Shown piece by piece: positions 1 through 9,369 of a DNA stretch of 53,269 nt (its first letter is position 1; each line of letters opens with the position of its first letter). The position numbers were made by a program, and so were the translations under genes. Origin of the DNA: Cupriavidus sp. (lineage in GTDB: Bacteria > Pseudomonadota > Gammaproteobacteria > Burkholderiales > Burkholderiaceae). The stretch is taken from assembly GCA_031180665.1 (NCBI GenBank), contig JAPSLP010000035.1, positions 1-53,269 on the forward strand. Direction: 5' to 3'. The notes beneath the pieces were generated by a model that was not told the DNA's origin, did no database searches, and saw nothing but the letters and a program-made list of their open reading frames with translations.

Positions 1-916
<916 letters not shown>

Positions 917-930
<14 letters not shown>

Positions 931-2683
931 CGCGCGGCGGCGCCCTGCCCTCGTCGGCGTGCACCCGTGGGGTGCGCGCCGGGGCAGGCGTGCCGCCGCC
1001 GGCGGCTGCGGGCACAGCGACGGCCTCGCCCTGCGGCTGGCCGTCCTCTTCGCGCAGGCGGCTGCGATCGAGCGCCCCGGCCTCTTCCAGCACCGGATAG
1101 GCGGTCGCGCAGAACAGCGAGTTCAGGCGCTTCAGATCGCTGATCACGTCCAGGTGCAGCGAGCTGGTGTCGATGCTCTCGATGGTCTGCGTGGCGACGC
1201 GGCGCAGGTGGGTATGCGAATACTTGCGCTCCAGCTCGCGGAAGGTGGCCTTCTCCCGCATCAGCTGCCGCGCGCTCTTCAGGTCGCCGTTCAGGAACAC
1301 CGACAGCCCAAGCCGCAGATTGCTGATCAGCCGGGCATGCATCTCGGTGATTTCCTGCATGCCGGCCTCGGAGAACACCAGGTTATGCGCGATCTTCTTG
1401 TCGCGGGCATCGAGCAGGATCCGCTCGATGATGTCCGCCGCATGCTCGAGGTTGATATTGAGCGAGATGATCTCGGTCCAGCGCCGGCCGTCGCGCTCGT
1501 CGAGCGCCTCGACGCTGATGCGCGTCAGGTACAGCTTGATCGCGGTATAGAGATCGTCGATCTCGTCGTCGATGCGGCAGGTGGCGGCGGCGAGCTTGGC
1601 GTCGTTGGTCCGCAGCACGCGCAGCATGTTGTCGAGCATCTGTTCGACGCGATCGCCGATGCGCAGCACTTCGCGTGCGGCATTGGCCAGCGCCAGCGTC
1701 GGCGTCGACAGCGCGGCCGGATCGAGATGGCGCGGCGTGACCTGGCTCTCGCCCGTGTTGCGGCCTGGCAGCACCGCTTCGCACAGCCGCGCCATCGGCG
1801 CGGTCAGCCCGATCAGCGCGACCGCCAGCACCACGTTGAACAGCAGATGGAAATTGACGATCAGCCGCTGCGGGTCCGCATCGAGCGCGCGCAGCAGCGT
1901 CTGCGCCTCGTCCAGCAGCGGCAGCGCGACCACGCAGCCGATCAGGCGCGACAGCAGATTGCCCAGCGTCACGCGCTTGCCCGGCTGGTTGTTGCCGGAG
2001 GTGGTCAGGAACGCGGAGATGCCCGAGCCCAGGTTGGCGCCGAGCACCAGCGCCAGCGCGACGGGGAGCGACACCACGCCGGCCGCGGCCAGCGCGCCGC
2101 AGAACAGCACCACCGCCAAGCTCGAATAGCAGAGCACGGTCAGGAAGGCGCCGACCAGCATGTCGAGCGCGGTGTCGCCGGTCAGGCTGGCGAACAGCAC
2201 CTTGACGCCGGCGGCTTCGACCACCGGGCGGGTCGCATTGGCGATCAGCTCCAGCGCCAGCGTGATCAGCCCCAGGCCGATCAGCACGCGGCCAACGTGG
2301 CCGGGCCTGCTGCCCTTCCAGCTCAGATGCGCGATCACGCCGACGAAGATCAGCAGCGGCGACAGCCACGACAGGTCCAGCGAGAACACCTGCACCATCA
2401 GCGCGGTGCCGACGTTGGCGCCGAGCATGATGGCCAGCGCGGGGGCGACCGCGATCAAGCCCTGGCTGACGAAGGAACTGACGATGACGGCGGTCGCATT
2501 GCTGCTTTGCACCAGGCCGGTCACGCCCAGGCCGGCGGCGAAAGCGGTGAAGCGATTGGCAACGCTGGCCGAGAGCACGTGGCGCAGATTCGCGCCGTAG
2601 ACGCGCAGAATGCCGACCTTGACGATATTCGTGCCCCAGACCAGCAGCGCGACCCCGGAGAGCAGATGAAGCAGAACGCCCAT
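917..2683 (-). CDS. Na+/phosphate cotransporter family protein with PhoU-like C-terminus
   Basis: This 588-residue inner-membrane protein resembles NptA/YjbB-type Na/Pi cotransporters, which move phosphate with sodium. The N-terminal ~300 residues hold two similar hydrophobic halves. The QSSNATAV stretch near residue 58 is the QSS-type signature of the family, and the second half carries a related GANLGSGISAF stretch. From about residue 330 the protein becomes hydrophilic and helical, like PhoU domains, and it ends in a Pro/Ala-rich tail. The ATG at 2683 starts directly with a hydrophobic segment, which supports this start. The gene lies downstream of apt on the same strand across a 225-bp gap. 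The actual substrate and direction of transport are inferred from the family only. Confidence 0.88.
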
Positions 2684-2908
2684 GGTGTGGCACCCATTGC
2701 GGCCGGTGCGGCGGTCAGAGGCAGGGGCCGCCCAGCCCTTGTTGTGAATGAACGGCCATTATGCGCCCGGGCTGCCGGCGAGGGCAACGCGCGGCGCCCA
2801 CGTTGGTGCGGTTTGCTACGCTTCGCATCGAGGCGGCTTTTCGGCTTGGCGCGTACGTCTGCGGTGGGCCGCAGTGGCCAGGCAACGCGCGCGCGATGCC
2901 AAGGCCGT

Positions 2909-3481
2909 TCAGTGGCCCTCGAATCGGCACACCGTGAACAGCGGCAGGCCGCTGCCGAGCAGATGGCGCGAGCCGCCGAGCTCCGGCAGGTCCACGATCG
3001 CGGCGCCCTCCACCACGGTCGCGCCGAGCCGCTCCAGCAACCGGCGGCCGGCCATCATGGTGCCGCCGGTCGCGATCAGGTCGTCGACCAGCAGCACGCG
3101 GTCGCCCGGCTTGCAGGCATCGGCGTGGATCTCGACGGTGGCGCTGCCGTATTCGAGCTCGTATTCCTCGGCCACCGTCTGGAACGGCAGCTTGCCCTTC
3201 TTGCGGATCGGCACGAAGCCCAGGTTCAGCTCGTAGGCGACGATCGCGCCGAGGATGAAGCCGCGCGCATCGATGCCGGCCACCAGGTCGAGGCCGGCGT
3301 CCATGTAGCGGTGCACGAATACGTCGATCAGCCCGCGCAGCGTCTTCGGGTCCTGCAGCAGCGGCGTGATGTCGCGGAACATCACGCCGGGTTGCGGCCA
3401 GTCGGGCACGGTGCGGATGCGGTCGCGCAGATAGGTGGTGATGTCGCCCAGGGGCGGGGACTGGATGGTCGGAGCGGTCAT
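2909..3481 (-). CDS. apt: Adenine phosphoribosyltransferase
   Basis: Apt makes AMP from adenine and PRPP in purine salvage. The 190-residue product has the expected length. The PRPP-binding loop VLLVDDLIATGGT lies near residues 130-142, and the segment GIDARGFI, typical of Apt, is near residue 65. The ATG at 3481 gives MTAPTIQSPPL ahead of the usual YLRDRIRTVPDWP start of the conserved domain. It sits between the KefB-like gene and the Na/Pi transporter on the same strand, 183 bp downstream of the former, with a palindromic intergenic repeat in the gap. Confidence 0.96.
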   Translation of the reverse strand: MTAPTIQSPPLGDITTYLRDRIRTVPDWPQPGVMFRDITPLLQDPKTLRGLIDVFVHRYMDAGLDLVAGIDARGFILGAIVAYELNLGFVPIRKKGKLPFQTVAEEYELEYGSATVEIHADACKPGDRVLLVDDLIATGGTMMAGRRLLERLGATVVEGAAIVDLPELGGSRHLLGSGLPLFTVCRFEGH

Positions 3482-3615
3482 GGTCTGAAACGGCGGATGA
3501 AGGGATGGCTGAAGCGCCAGCCATCCAGGATAACGGCTTCGCTCGCTCCTACCCTCTCCGGCAGGCGAAGGGGAATCGGTTTGCGTCCGTAGAGAGCTTG
3601 TGCTGCCTGTTTTCT

Positions 3616-3641
3616 CCCCTCTCCCGCTGGCGGGAGAGGGG
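3616..3641. repeat. Intergenic 12-bp-arm palindrome (REP-like)
   Basis: CCCCTCTCCCGC is followed by two bases and its exact complement GCGGGAGAGGGG. The element lies in the 183-bp gap between the KefB-like gene and apt. GC-rich 'CCCTCTCCCGC' palindromes of this kind are often dispersed between genes in Burkholderiales. There is no T-run on either side, so it is not a canonical terminator, though it could stabilise a 3' mRNA end. A degenerate relative (CCCTCTCCCC) occurs at 38792-38801 between ybiB and the pirin gene. Confidence 0.7.
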
Positions 3642-3664
3642 CCGGGGAGCGGGAGAGTGCTCCG

Positions 3665-5644
3665 TCAGCGCTCGGTGATTCGCTGCTCGGCCGCCTCGAG
3701 CGCCTCGGGCGTGCCGCGCAGCACCAGGATGTCGCCAGGCTCGAGCACCGTATCGGGCTGCGGATCGAAGGCGCGGATGCCGCGCCGCCGCACGGCGGTG
3801 ACCTCGACGCCGATGTGCTCGAGCCCCAGCGTGCCCAGGCGCCGCCCGACTGCGGTGGCGTCCGGCCCCAGCGACAACGAATGCAGCCGCACCGAGTCGC
3901 GCTCGATCATGTCTTCCTCGTCGTCGCGGCCGTGAAAGTAACCGCGCAGCAGGCTGTAGCGCGCATCGCGCGCCTGCTGCACGCCCCGCACCACGCGCCG
4001 CATCGGCACGCCGAGCAGCACCAGCGCATGCGAGGCCAGCATCAGGCTGCCCTCGATGATTTCGGGCACGACCTCGGTCGCGCCGGCGCGCTGCAGCACT
4101 TCCAGTTCCGAATCGTCGACCGTGCGCACGATCACCGGCAGGGCCGGCTCGAGCTCGTGCACATGGTGCAGGACCTTCAGCGCCGACGGCGTGTTGGCAT
4201 AGGTGATGATCAACGCCGCGGCGCGATGGATGCCCGCGGCGATCAGCGCCTCGCGCCGCCCCGCGTCGCCGTAGACGACCGTATCGCCGGCCGCGGCGGC
4301 CTCCCGCACGCGGTCCGGGTCCAGGTCCAGTGCGACATAGCCGATGCCCTCGCGCTCGAGCATGCGCGCCAGGTTCTGGCCGCTGCGGCCATAGCCGCAG
4401 ATGATCGCGTGCTTCTCGGTCTGCAGGCTCTGCGCGGCGATGCGCGTCATGTTCAGCGACTGCAGCAGCCATTCGTTGGCGGCAAAGCGCATCGCGATCG
4501 CGTCGCTGTACTGGATCAGGAACGGGGCCACCAGCATCGACAGCAGCATCGACGCGAGGATCACCTGCGTCAGCACCGGATCGACCAGCCCCAGCCCATC
4601 GATCTGGTTCAGCAGTACGAAGCCGAATTCGCCGGCCTGCGCCAGCCCCAGCCCGGTGCGGATCGCCACGCCGGGACGCGAGCCGAACAGCCGCGCCAGG
4701 CCCGCGATCAGCAGCAGCTTGAACAGCACCGGCACGATCAGCAGCGTCAGCACCAGCCACAGGTTCTCGATCACCACGCGCACATTGAGCAGCATGCCGA
4801 TGGTGACGAAGAACAGGCCGAGCAGCACGTCGCGGAACGGCTTGATGTCCTCCTCGACCTGATGCCGGTACGGCGTTTCCGCGATCAGCATGCCGGCCAT
4901 GAAGGCGCCCAGGGCCATCGACAGGCCCAGCCGCTCGGTGAGCGCCGCCATGCCCAGCGTGACCAGCAGCAGGTTCAGCATGAACAATTCCTGCGAGCGG
5001 CGCGCGGCCACCACATGGAACCAGCGGCTGACCACTTCCTTGCCGAGCACGAAGATCAGCGTCAACGCCACCACGATCTTGACGATGGCCAGGGTCAGCG
5101 CCATCGGCAGCTCGCTCGGGTCGCGCGAGAGCGCGGGGATCACGATCAGCAGCGGCACCACCGCCAGATCCTGGAACAGCAGCACGCTGAAGATGTTGCG
5201 GCCGTGCTCGGTCTCCAGCTCCAGCCGTTCGGACAGCATCTTCGAGACGATTGCAGTCGACGACATCGCCAGCGCGCCGCCCAGCGCGATCGAGGCCTGC
5301 CAGGTCAGGTCGAATACCGCACTGAACAGCCAGCCGACCGGCGCCACCGCCAGCATGGTCAGCACCACCTGGCTGCCGCCGAGGCCGAACACCAGCCGGC
5401 GCATCGAGCGCAGCTTGGCCAGATTGAACTCCAGCCCGATCGAGAACATCAAAAAGACCACGCCGAACTCGGCAAGGTACTTGGTCTGGCCGGAATCGCT
5501 GGCCAATCCCATCGCGTGGGGTCCGATCAGGATGCCGACCGCCAGATAGCCGAGCATCGGCGGCAGCTGCAACATGCGGAAAGCAACCACGCCGAGCACG
5601 GCGGCGGCCAGCAGCACAAGGGTCAAGTCCAACGGAGAATGCAT
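3665..5644 (-). CDS. KefB/KefC-type monovalent cation:proton antiporter with RCK domains
   Basis: This 659-residue protein is a CPA2-family K+/H+ antiporter of the KefB/KefC type. It has an N-terminal Na+/H+ exchanger domain of about 12 membrane segments (residues 1-395). A TrkA-N/RCK domain follows with the dinucleotide-binding motif ICGYGRSGQN near residue 420, and a TrkA-C domain fills the last ~85 residues (PGDILVLRG near the end). I chose the ATG at 5644 because MHSPLDLTLVLL opens straight into the first membrane helix. The same frame stays open upstream to 5830 and would add 62 residues including seven His-His-Arg-Ser units encoded by the 12-bp repeat. No good ribosome site is visible at 5644, so the start is not settled. 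It is divergent from kdsD. Glutathione gating is known for E. coli KefB/C but cannot be judged here. Confidence 0.88.
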   Translation of the reverse strand: MHSPLDLTLVLLAAAVLGVVAFRMLQLPPMLGYLAVGILIGPHAMGLASDSGQTKYLAEFGVVFLMFSIGLEFNLAKLRSMRRLVFGLGGSQVVLTMLAVAPVGWLFSAVFDLTWQASIALGGALAMSSTAIVSKMLSERLELETEHGRNIFSVLLFQDLAVVPLLIVIPALSRDPSELPMALTLAIVKIVVALTLIFVLGKEVVSRWFHVVAARRSQELFMLNLLLVTLGMAALTERLGLSMALGAFMAGMLIAETPYRHQVEEDIKPFRDVLLGLFFVTIGMLLNVRVVIENLWLVLTLLIVPVLFKLLLIAGLARLFGSRPGVAIRTGLGLAQAGEFGFVLLNQIDGLGLVDPVLTQVILASMLLSMLVAPFLIQYSDAIAMRFAANEWLLQSLNMTRIAAQSLQTEKHAIICGYGRSGQNLARMLEREGIGYVALDLDPDRVREAAAAGDTVVYGDAGRREALIAAGIHRAAALIITYANTPSALKVLHHVHELEPALPVIVRTVDDSELEVLQRAGATEVVPEIIEGSLMLASHALVLLGVPMRRVVRGVQQARDARYSLLRGYFHGRDDEEDMIERDSVRLHSLSLGPDATAVGRRLGTLGLEHIGVEVTAVRRRGIRAFDPQPDTVLEPGDILVLRGTPEALEAAEQRITER

Positions 5645-5658
5645 TCGGGCGGGCCGGT

Positions 5659-5742
5659 GGTGGTGCGAACGGTGGTGCGAGCGGTGGTGCGAACGGTGGT
5701 GCGAACGGTGGTGCGAACGGTGGTGCGAACGGTGGTGCGAGC
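5659..5742. repeat. 12-bp tandem repeat, seven copies, next to the KefB-like start
   Basis: Seven adjacent copies of GGTGGTGCGAAC are present; copies 2 and 7 read GGTGGTGCGAGC. A decayed eighth copy follows at 5743-5754. The array begins 15 bp upstream of the proposed antiporter start codon. Twelve is a multiple of three, so copy-number change would not shift frame; read on the minus strand in the antiporter's frame it encodes His-His-Arg-Ser units. Near-identical copies suggest recent slippage expansion. Confidence 0.93.
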
Positions 5743-5933
5743 GGTGGTGTGGATGGCCGCACTGCAGCGCAGCGCTTGCGCGGCCAGTCATGCAAGCGGT
5801 GGACCAGGGACGGGCTGACCGGCCCGGCACTATTTCGCCGGGAGCGGCCGGCCGGCGCAGAGGAACCCGGACGCAACGGCGGACGCCGCGCCGGACGCGC
5901 CGCGACCGGCCCGGGCGTCATCGCATTCATTGG

Positions 5934-5939
5934 TATACT
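5934..5939 (+). promoter_or_regulatory. Candidate -10 box for kdsD
   Basis: TATACT matches five of six positions of the sigma-70 -10 consensus. No convincing -35 hexamer lies 16-18 bp upstream. If used, transcription would begin at or just inside the kdsD ATG at 5948, giving a leaderless or nearly leaderless mRNA. Confidence 0.35.
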
Positions 5940-5947
5940 TCGTCGCC

Positions 5948-6931
5948 ATGATAGCCAATTTCAATGCGGAAAGAGCACTCGAGCTCGCACGCCATACCCT
6001 GCAGATCGAAGCCGATGCGGTCGCCGCGTTGTCGACGCGGCTGACGCCGGACTTTGCGCGGGCGGTGCAGCTCGTGCTGGAGTGCTCCGGCCGCGTGGTG
6101 GTGTCCGGCATCGGCAAGTCCGGCCATATCGGCCGCAAGGTCGCGGCCACGCTGGCCTCGACCGGGACGCCAGCCTTCTTCGTCCATCCTGCCGAGGCCT
6201 CGCATGGCGACCTGGGCATGGTCACGCGCGACGACGTGCTGATCGCCTTCTCCAATTCGGGCGAGACCTCCGAGCTGCTGTCGATCGTGCCGATCGTCAA
6301 GCGCATCGGCGCCAAGCTGATCTCGGTGACCGGCAATGTCGAGTCGAATCTGGCGCAGCTGGCCGACGCGCACCTGGACGCCCGCGTCGAGAAGGAAGCC
6401 TGCCCGCTGAATCTCGCCCCGACCGCCAGCACCACGGCGGCGCTGGCGCTGGGCGATGCGCTCGCGGTGGCGGTGCTCGATGCCCGGGGCTTCGGCGAAG
6501 AGGACTTCGCCCGCTCGCACCCCGGCGGTGCCCTGGGCCGCAAGCTGCTGACCCATGTGCGCGACGTGATGCGCACCGGCAATGCGGTGCCCGAGGTCCG
6601 CGAGAGCACGCCGCTGGCGCAGGCCCTGATGGAAATCACCCGCAAGGGCATGGCCATGACCGCGATCGTCGATGCCGATGGCCGCGCGATCGGCGTCTTC
6701 ACCGACGGCGACCTGCGCCGGCTGCTGGAAACGCCGCGCGACTGGAAGACCGTGCCGATCGGCGAGGTCATGCATGCCAACCCCTTCACCGTCGGGCCGG
6801 ACCAGCTCGCGGTCGAGGCGGTGCAAGTCATGGAAGCGAACCGCATCAACCAGTTGCTGGTGGTCGACGCCGACCACCGCCTGGTCGGCGCGCTGCACAT
6901 CCATGACCTGACCCGCGCCAAGGTCATCTGA
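5948..6931 (+). CDS. kdsD: D-arabinose 5-phosphate isomerase (KdsD/KpsF family)
   Basis: KdsD converts ribulose 5-phosphate to arabinose 5-phosphate, the first step to the LPS sugar Kdo. The 327-residue product matches the family length. A sugar isomerase (SIS) domain covers about residues 35-180, with GIGKSGHIGRK near residue 53 and the NSGETSE phosphosugar loop near residue 103. Two CBS domains fill residues 205-325. I prefer the ATG at 5948 (MIANFNAERAL) over an in-frame TTG at 5930, since the TTG version would contain the probable -10 box. lptC begins eight bases after the stop. kdsC, normally found between these genes in relatives, is not here. Confidence 0.95.
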   Translation: MIANFNAERALELARHTLQIEADAVAALSTRLTPDFARAVQLVLECSGRVVVSGIGKSGHIGRKVAATLASTGTPAFFVHPAEASHGDLGMVTRDDVLIAFSNSGETSELLSIVPIVKRIGAKLISVTGNVESNLAQLADAHLDARVEKEACPLNLAPTASTTAALALGDALAVAVLDARGFGEEDFARSHPGGALGRKLLTHVRDVMRTGNAVPEVRESTPLAQALMEITRKGMAMTAIVDADGRAIGVFTDGDLRRLLETPRDWKTVPIGEVMHANPFTVGPDQLAVEAVQVMEANRINQLLVVDADHRLVGALHIHDLTRAKVI

Positions 6932-6939
6932 AGCACGCC

Positions 6940-7566
6940 ATGCGGGATCTGTTCCCTTCCCTGTCCCGGCTCGCGCTGCGGCTGATGCCGCTGCTGCTGA
7001 TGGCACTGGTCGCCGGCAGTACCTTCTGGCTGGTGCAGGTCAATACGCCGCGCGAGGTCAGCGATACCGAACGCCAGAAGCGCCACGTGCCCGATTACTG
7101 GATGGAGCGCTTCACCGCCACCGAACTGGCCGAGGACGGCAGCACCAAGATGCGCTTCACCGGCGAGCGGATGATCCATTACGAGGACGACCAGACCTAC
7201 GAGGTCACGCGCCCGGCGATGCGGGCCTACGAACCGGACCGGCCGCCGGTGACGGGCACCGCCGACCTGGGCAAGATGAACGCCGACGCCAGCGTGATCG
7301 ACCTGTTCGGCAACGCCCATATCGTTCGCGTGCAGGGCGCCGATCCATCGCAGGACCCGCAGATGAGCGCGACCTCGAGCTACTTCCAGATCCTGATCAA
7401 CGACGACATCGTCAAGACCGACAAGCCGGTCAAGCTGACCCGCGGCCCGTCGGTGATGACCGCCAACGGCCTGGTCTTCAACAATGTCACGCGCGAGGTC
7501 AATCTGCTCGGCAATGTGCGCGGCACCATCGTGATGGCGCCGCGCGGTGGCAGCGCGAAACCATGA
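6940..7566 (+). CDS. lptC: LPS export ABC transporter periplasmic protein LptC
   Basis: LptC anchors the periplasmic LPS bridge to the LptB2FG transporter. The 208-residue protein has one membrane segment near residues 10-30 (LALRLMPLLLMALVAGSTFWLV) and a periplasmic beta-rich body, as in the family. The conserved YFQILINDDIV-to-GNVRGTI portion lies in the C-terminal half. The stop overlaps an ATG at 7563 (ATGA), so translation could be coupled to the lptA reading frame. It sits between kdsD and lptA, the normal setting apart from the missing kdsC. Confidence 0.94.
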   Translation: MRDLFPSLSRLALRLMPLLLMALVAGSTFWLVQVNTPREVSDTERQKRHVPDYWMERFTATELAEDGSTKMRFTGERMIHYEDDQTYEVTRPAMRAYEPDRPPVTGTADLGKMNADASVIDLFGNAHIVRVQGADPSQDPQMSATSSYFQILINDDIVKTDKPVKLTRGPSVMTANGLVFNNVTREVNLLGNVRGTIVMAPRGGSAKP

Positions 7567-7682
7567 CGCATCGCGCCCACGCGCCAGGCGCGCACCATTC
7601 GAACGATCCTCGCACCGGTCCGGGCCGCTCGCCCCATCGGGACGATTCCCGGACAACGCCAATCAACGCCATCGTGGCCAAC

Positions 7683-8312
7683 ATGACCCTGACCCTGACG
7701 ACCTGGACCCGCCGCCGCGCCACCGCCGTGCTGCTCGCCTTCGCCGCCGGCATGACGCTCGCCCTGCCGGCGCTCGCCGAACGCGCCGACCGCGACAAGC
7801 CGCTGGTGCTCGAGGCCGACAACGCCAGCTACGACGACGTCAAGCAGATCTATACGCTGACCGGCAACGTGGTGCTGACCAAGGGCACCATGGTGCTGAA
7901 GTCCGATGCCGCCGAGGTGCGCACCGATCCCGAGGGCTACCAGTACGCGGTGGCCACCTCCAAGGGCGGCAAGCAGGCCTACATCCGGCAGAAGCGGGAC
8001 AACGTCGACGAATACATCGACGGCTGGGGCGACCGCATCGAATACGACGGCAAGCAGGAAGTGGCCAAGCTGATCGGCAATGCCCGCATGGCCCGTCTGG
8101 CGGGCGCCAAGGTGGTGGACGAAATCCGCGGCGCGGTGCTGACCTACGACAGCCGCAACGAGTTCTACACCGCCGCGGGCGGCAGCGGCAACGCGGCGCC
8201 GGCCAACCCGTCCGGCCGCGTGCGCGCCGTGCTGTCGCCGCGCCAGAGCCAGGGGACCGGCGGCAGTGGTGCCGGCGTGGACCTGAAGGGCTCGCCGTCC
8301 GCCAAACCCTGA
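7683..8312 (+). CDS. lptA: LPS transport periplasmic protein LptA
   Basis: LptA forms the periplasmic beta-jellyroll bridge carrying LPS to the outer membrane. From the ATG at 7683 the product has 209 residues and a clear Sec signal peptide (cleavage likely after ALPALA, residue 32). The OstA-like body follows: DKPLVLEADNASYDD, LTGNVVLTKGTM, and repeated short strands up to about residue 165. A Gly/Ser/Pro-rich tail ends it. The frame is open from an ATG at 7563 that overlaps the lptC stop. That start would put 40 hydrophilic residues before the signal peptide, so I reject it, though it could matter for coupling. Confidence 0.92.
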   Translation: MTLTLTTWTRRRATAVLLAFAAGMTLALPALAERADRDKPLVLEADNASYDDVKQIYTLTGNVVLTKGTMVLKSDAAEVRTDPEGYQYAVATSKGGKQAYIRQKRDNVDEYIDGWGDRIEYDGKQEVAKLIGNARMARLAGAKVVDEIRGAVLTYDSRNEFYTAAGGSGNAAPANPSGRVRAVLSPRQSQGTGGSGAGVDLKGSPSAKP

Positions 8313-8368
8313 CCGCGTCCCGCTCCGCACGCCCCCCCCGCATTACGCAGTATCAAAGGATTGCCCAC

Positions 8369-9193
8369 ATGTCCGTTGCCGACACCGCTACCGCAACCGC
8401 TCCTGCCGCCAACGCCAATACCGCAGCCGGCGCGGGCGCCGGTGCGATGCCCGCCACCAGCAATCTGGTGGTGCGCCATCTGAAGAAGCGCTACGGCTCG
8501 CGTACCGTGGTCAAGGACGTGTCGCTGGACGTCAAGAGCGGCGAAGTGGTCGGCCTGCTCGGCCCCAACGGCGCGGGCAAGACCACCTCGTTCTACATGA
8601 TCGTGGGCCTGGTCGCGCTCGACGAAGGCGACATCGTGCTCGATGGCCAGCACATCAGCGGACTGCCGATCCACGAGCGCGCGCGCATGGGCCTGTCGTA
8701 CCTGCCGCAGGAAGCGTCGGTGTTTCGCAAGCTCAATGTCGAGCAGAACATCCGCGCAGTGCTGGAATTGCAGCGCGACAACGGCAAGGCGCTGTCCGGT
8801 GCCGAGATCGAGCGGCGGCTCGACAGCCTGCTCGACGACCTGCAGATCGCCCACCTGCGCAACAACCCCGCGCTGTCGCTCTCCGGCGGCGAGCGCCGCC
8901 GCGTCGAGATCGCCCGGGCGCTGGCCTCGGCGCCGCGCTTCATCCTGCTCGACGAACCGTTCGCCGGCGTCGATCCGATCGCGGTCGGTGAAATCCAGCG
9001 CATCGTCAGCTTCCTGAAGGAACGCAATATCGGCGTGCTGATCACCGACCACAACGTGCGCGAGACGCTGGGCATCTGCGACCACGCCTACATCATCAGC
9101 GAAGGCGCGGTGCTGGCGGCGGGCGAGCCCAGGGAAATCATCGCCAACGAATCGGTGCGGCGCGTTTATCTGGGCGAAAACTTCCGGATGTAA
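8369..9193 (+). CDS. lptB: LPS export ABC transporter ATP-binding protein LptB
   Basis: LptB powers extraction of LPS from the inner membrane. The 274-residue product contains the Walker A loop GPNGAGKT (65-72), the signature LSGGERRR, and Walker B followed by LLDEPFAGVDP, all typical of LptB. About 30 Ala/Thr/Asn-rich residues precede the domain. They are included because AAAGGA at 8355-8360 is a good ribosome site for the ATG at 8369. A start at the internal Met (residue 27) would give a length closer to E. coli LptB. It is the last gene of the kdsD-lptCAB run. Confidence 0.96.
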   Translation: MSVADTATATAPAANANTAAGAGAGAMPATSNLVVRHLKKRYGSRTVVKDVSLDVKSGEVVGLLGPNGAGKTTSFYMIVGLVALDEGDIVLDGQHISGLPIHERARMGLSYLPQEASVFRKLNVEQNIRAVLELQRDNGKALSGAEIERRLDSLLDDLQIAHLRNNPALSLSGGERRRVEIARALASAPRFILLDEPFAGVDPIAVGEIQRIVSFLKERNIGVLITDHNVRETLGICDHAYIISEGAVLAAGEPREIIANESVRRVYLGENFRM

Positions 9194-9209
9194 CGGCGGC
9201 TTGACACGC

Positions 9210-9234
9210 GGCTGCGCTGCTGTGGAGCGCAGCC
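9210..9234 (+). other. Hairpin after lptB
   Basis: GGCTGCGCT and AGCGCAGCC form a perfect 9-bp stem with a 7-nt loop, 16 bases after the lptB stop. There is no downstream T-run, so it may protect the mRNA end rather than terminate. The remaining ~135 bases up to rpoN hold an AT-rich stretch (CATAAAAT at 9354-9361) that could be a -10 region. Confidence 0.5.
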
Positions 9235-9369
9235 GTCCTCGTTCGTCCGCAGCGATGCGCCGGTCATCCACTGGTGATCCATCAGGCAATCGCTTCTGAC
9301 CACGCAATCGAAACTTCCGATAGCAAATTCCGTTCCATCGCGGCCGAAGTTGCGCATAAAATAGGCCGC

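Larger units (their letters stand above)
5645..5947. other. Divergent intergenic region, KefB-like gene / kdsD
   Basis: These 303 bases separate two divergent genes and should hold both promoters. The left third is the 12-bp repeat array. The right end has a TATACT box at 5934-5939, only eight bases before the kdsD ATG. Between them is GC-rich sequence with no clear operator, hairpin or small gene. Confidence 0.6.

Noticed and set aside
959..3592. A very long open frame on the plus strand opposite the Na/Pi transporter and apt
   Set aside because: It is a high-GC antisense shadow: low-complexity Arg/Gln/His-rich translation, no family features, and it runs through two well-supported genes and their gap.
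5659..5754. Regularly spaced repeats considered as a CRISPR array
   Set aside because: The 12-bp units are contiguous with no unique spacers, and no cas genes are present.
5930..5947. TTG start for kdsD at 5930
   Set aside because: It would translate the TATACT box and exceed family length; ATG 5948 fits better.
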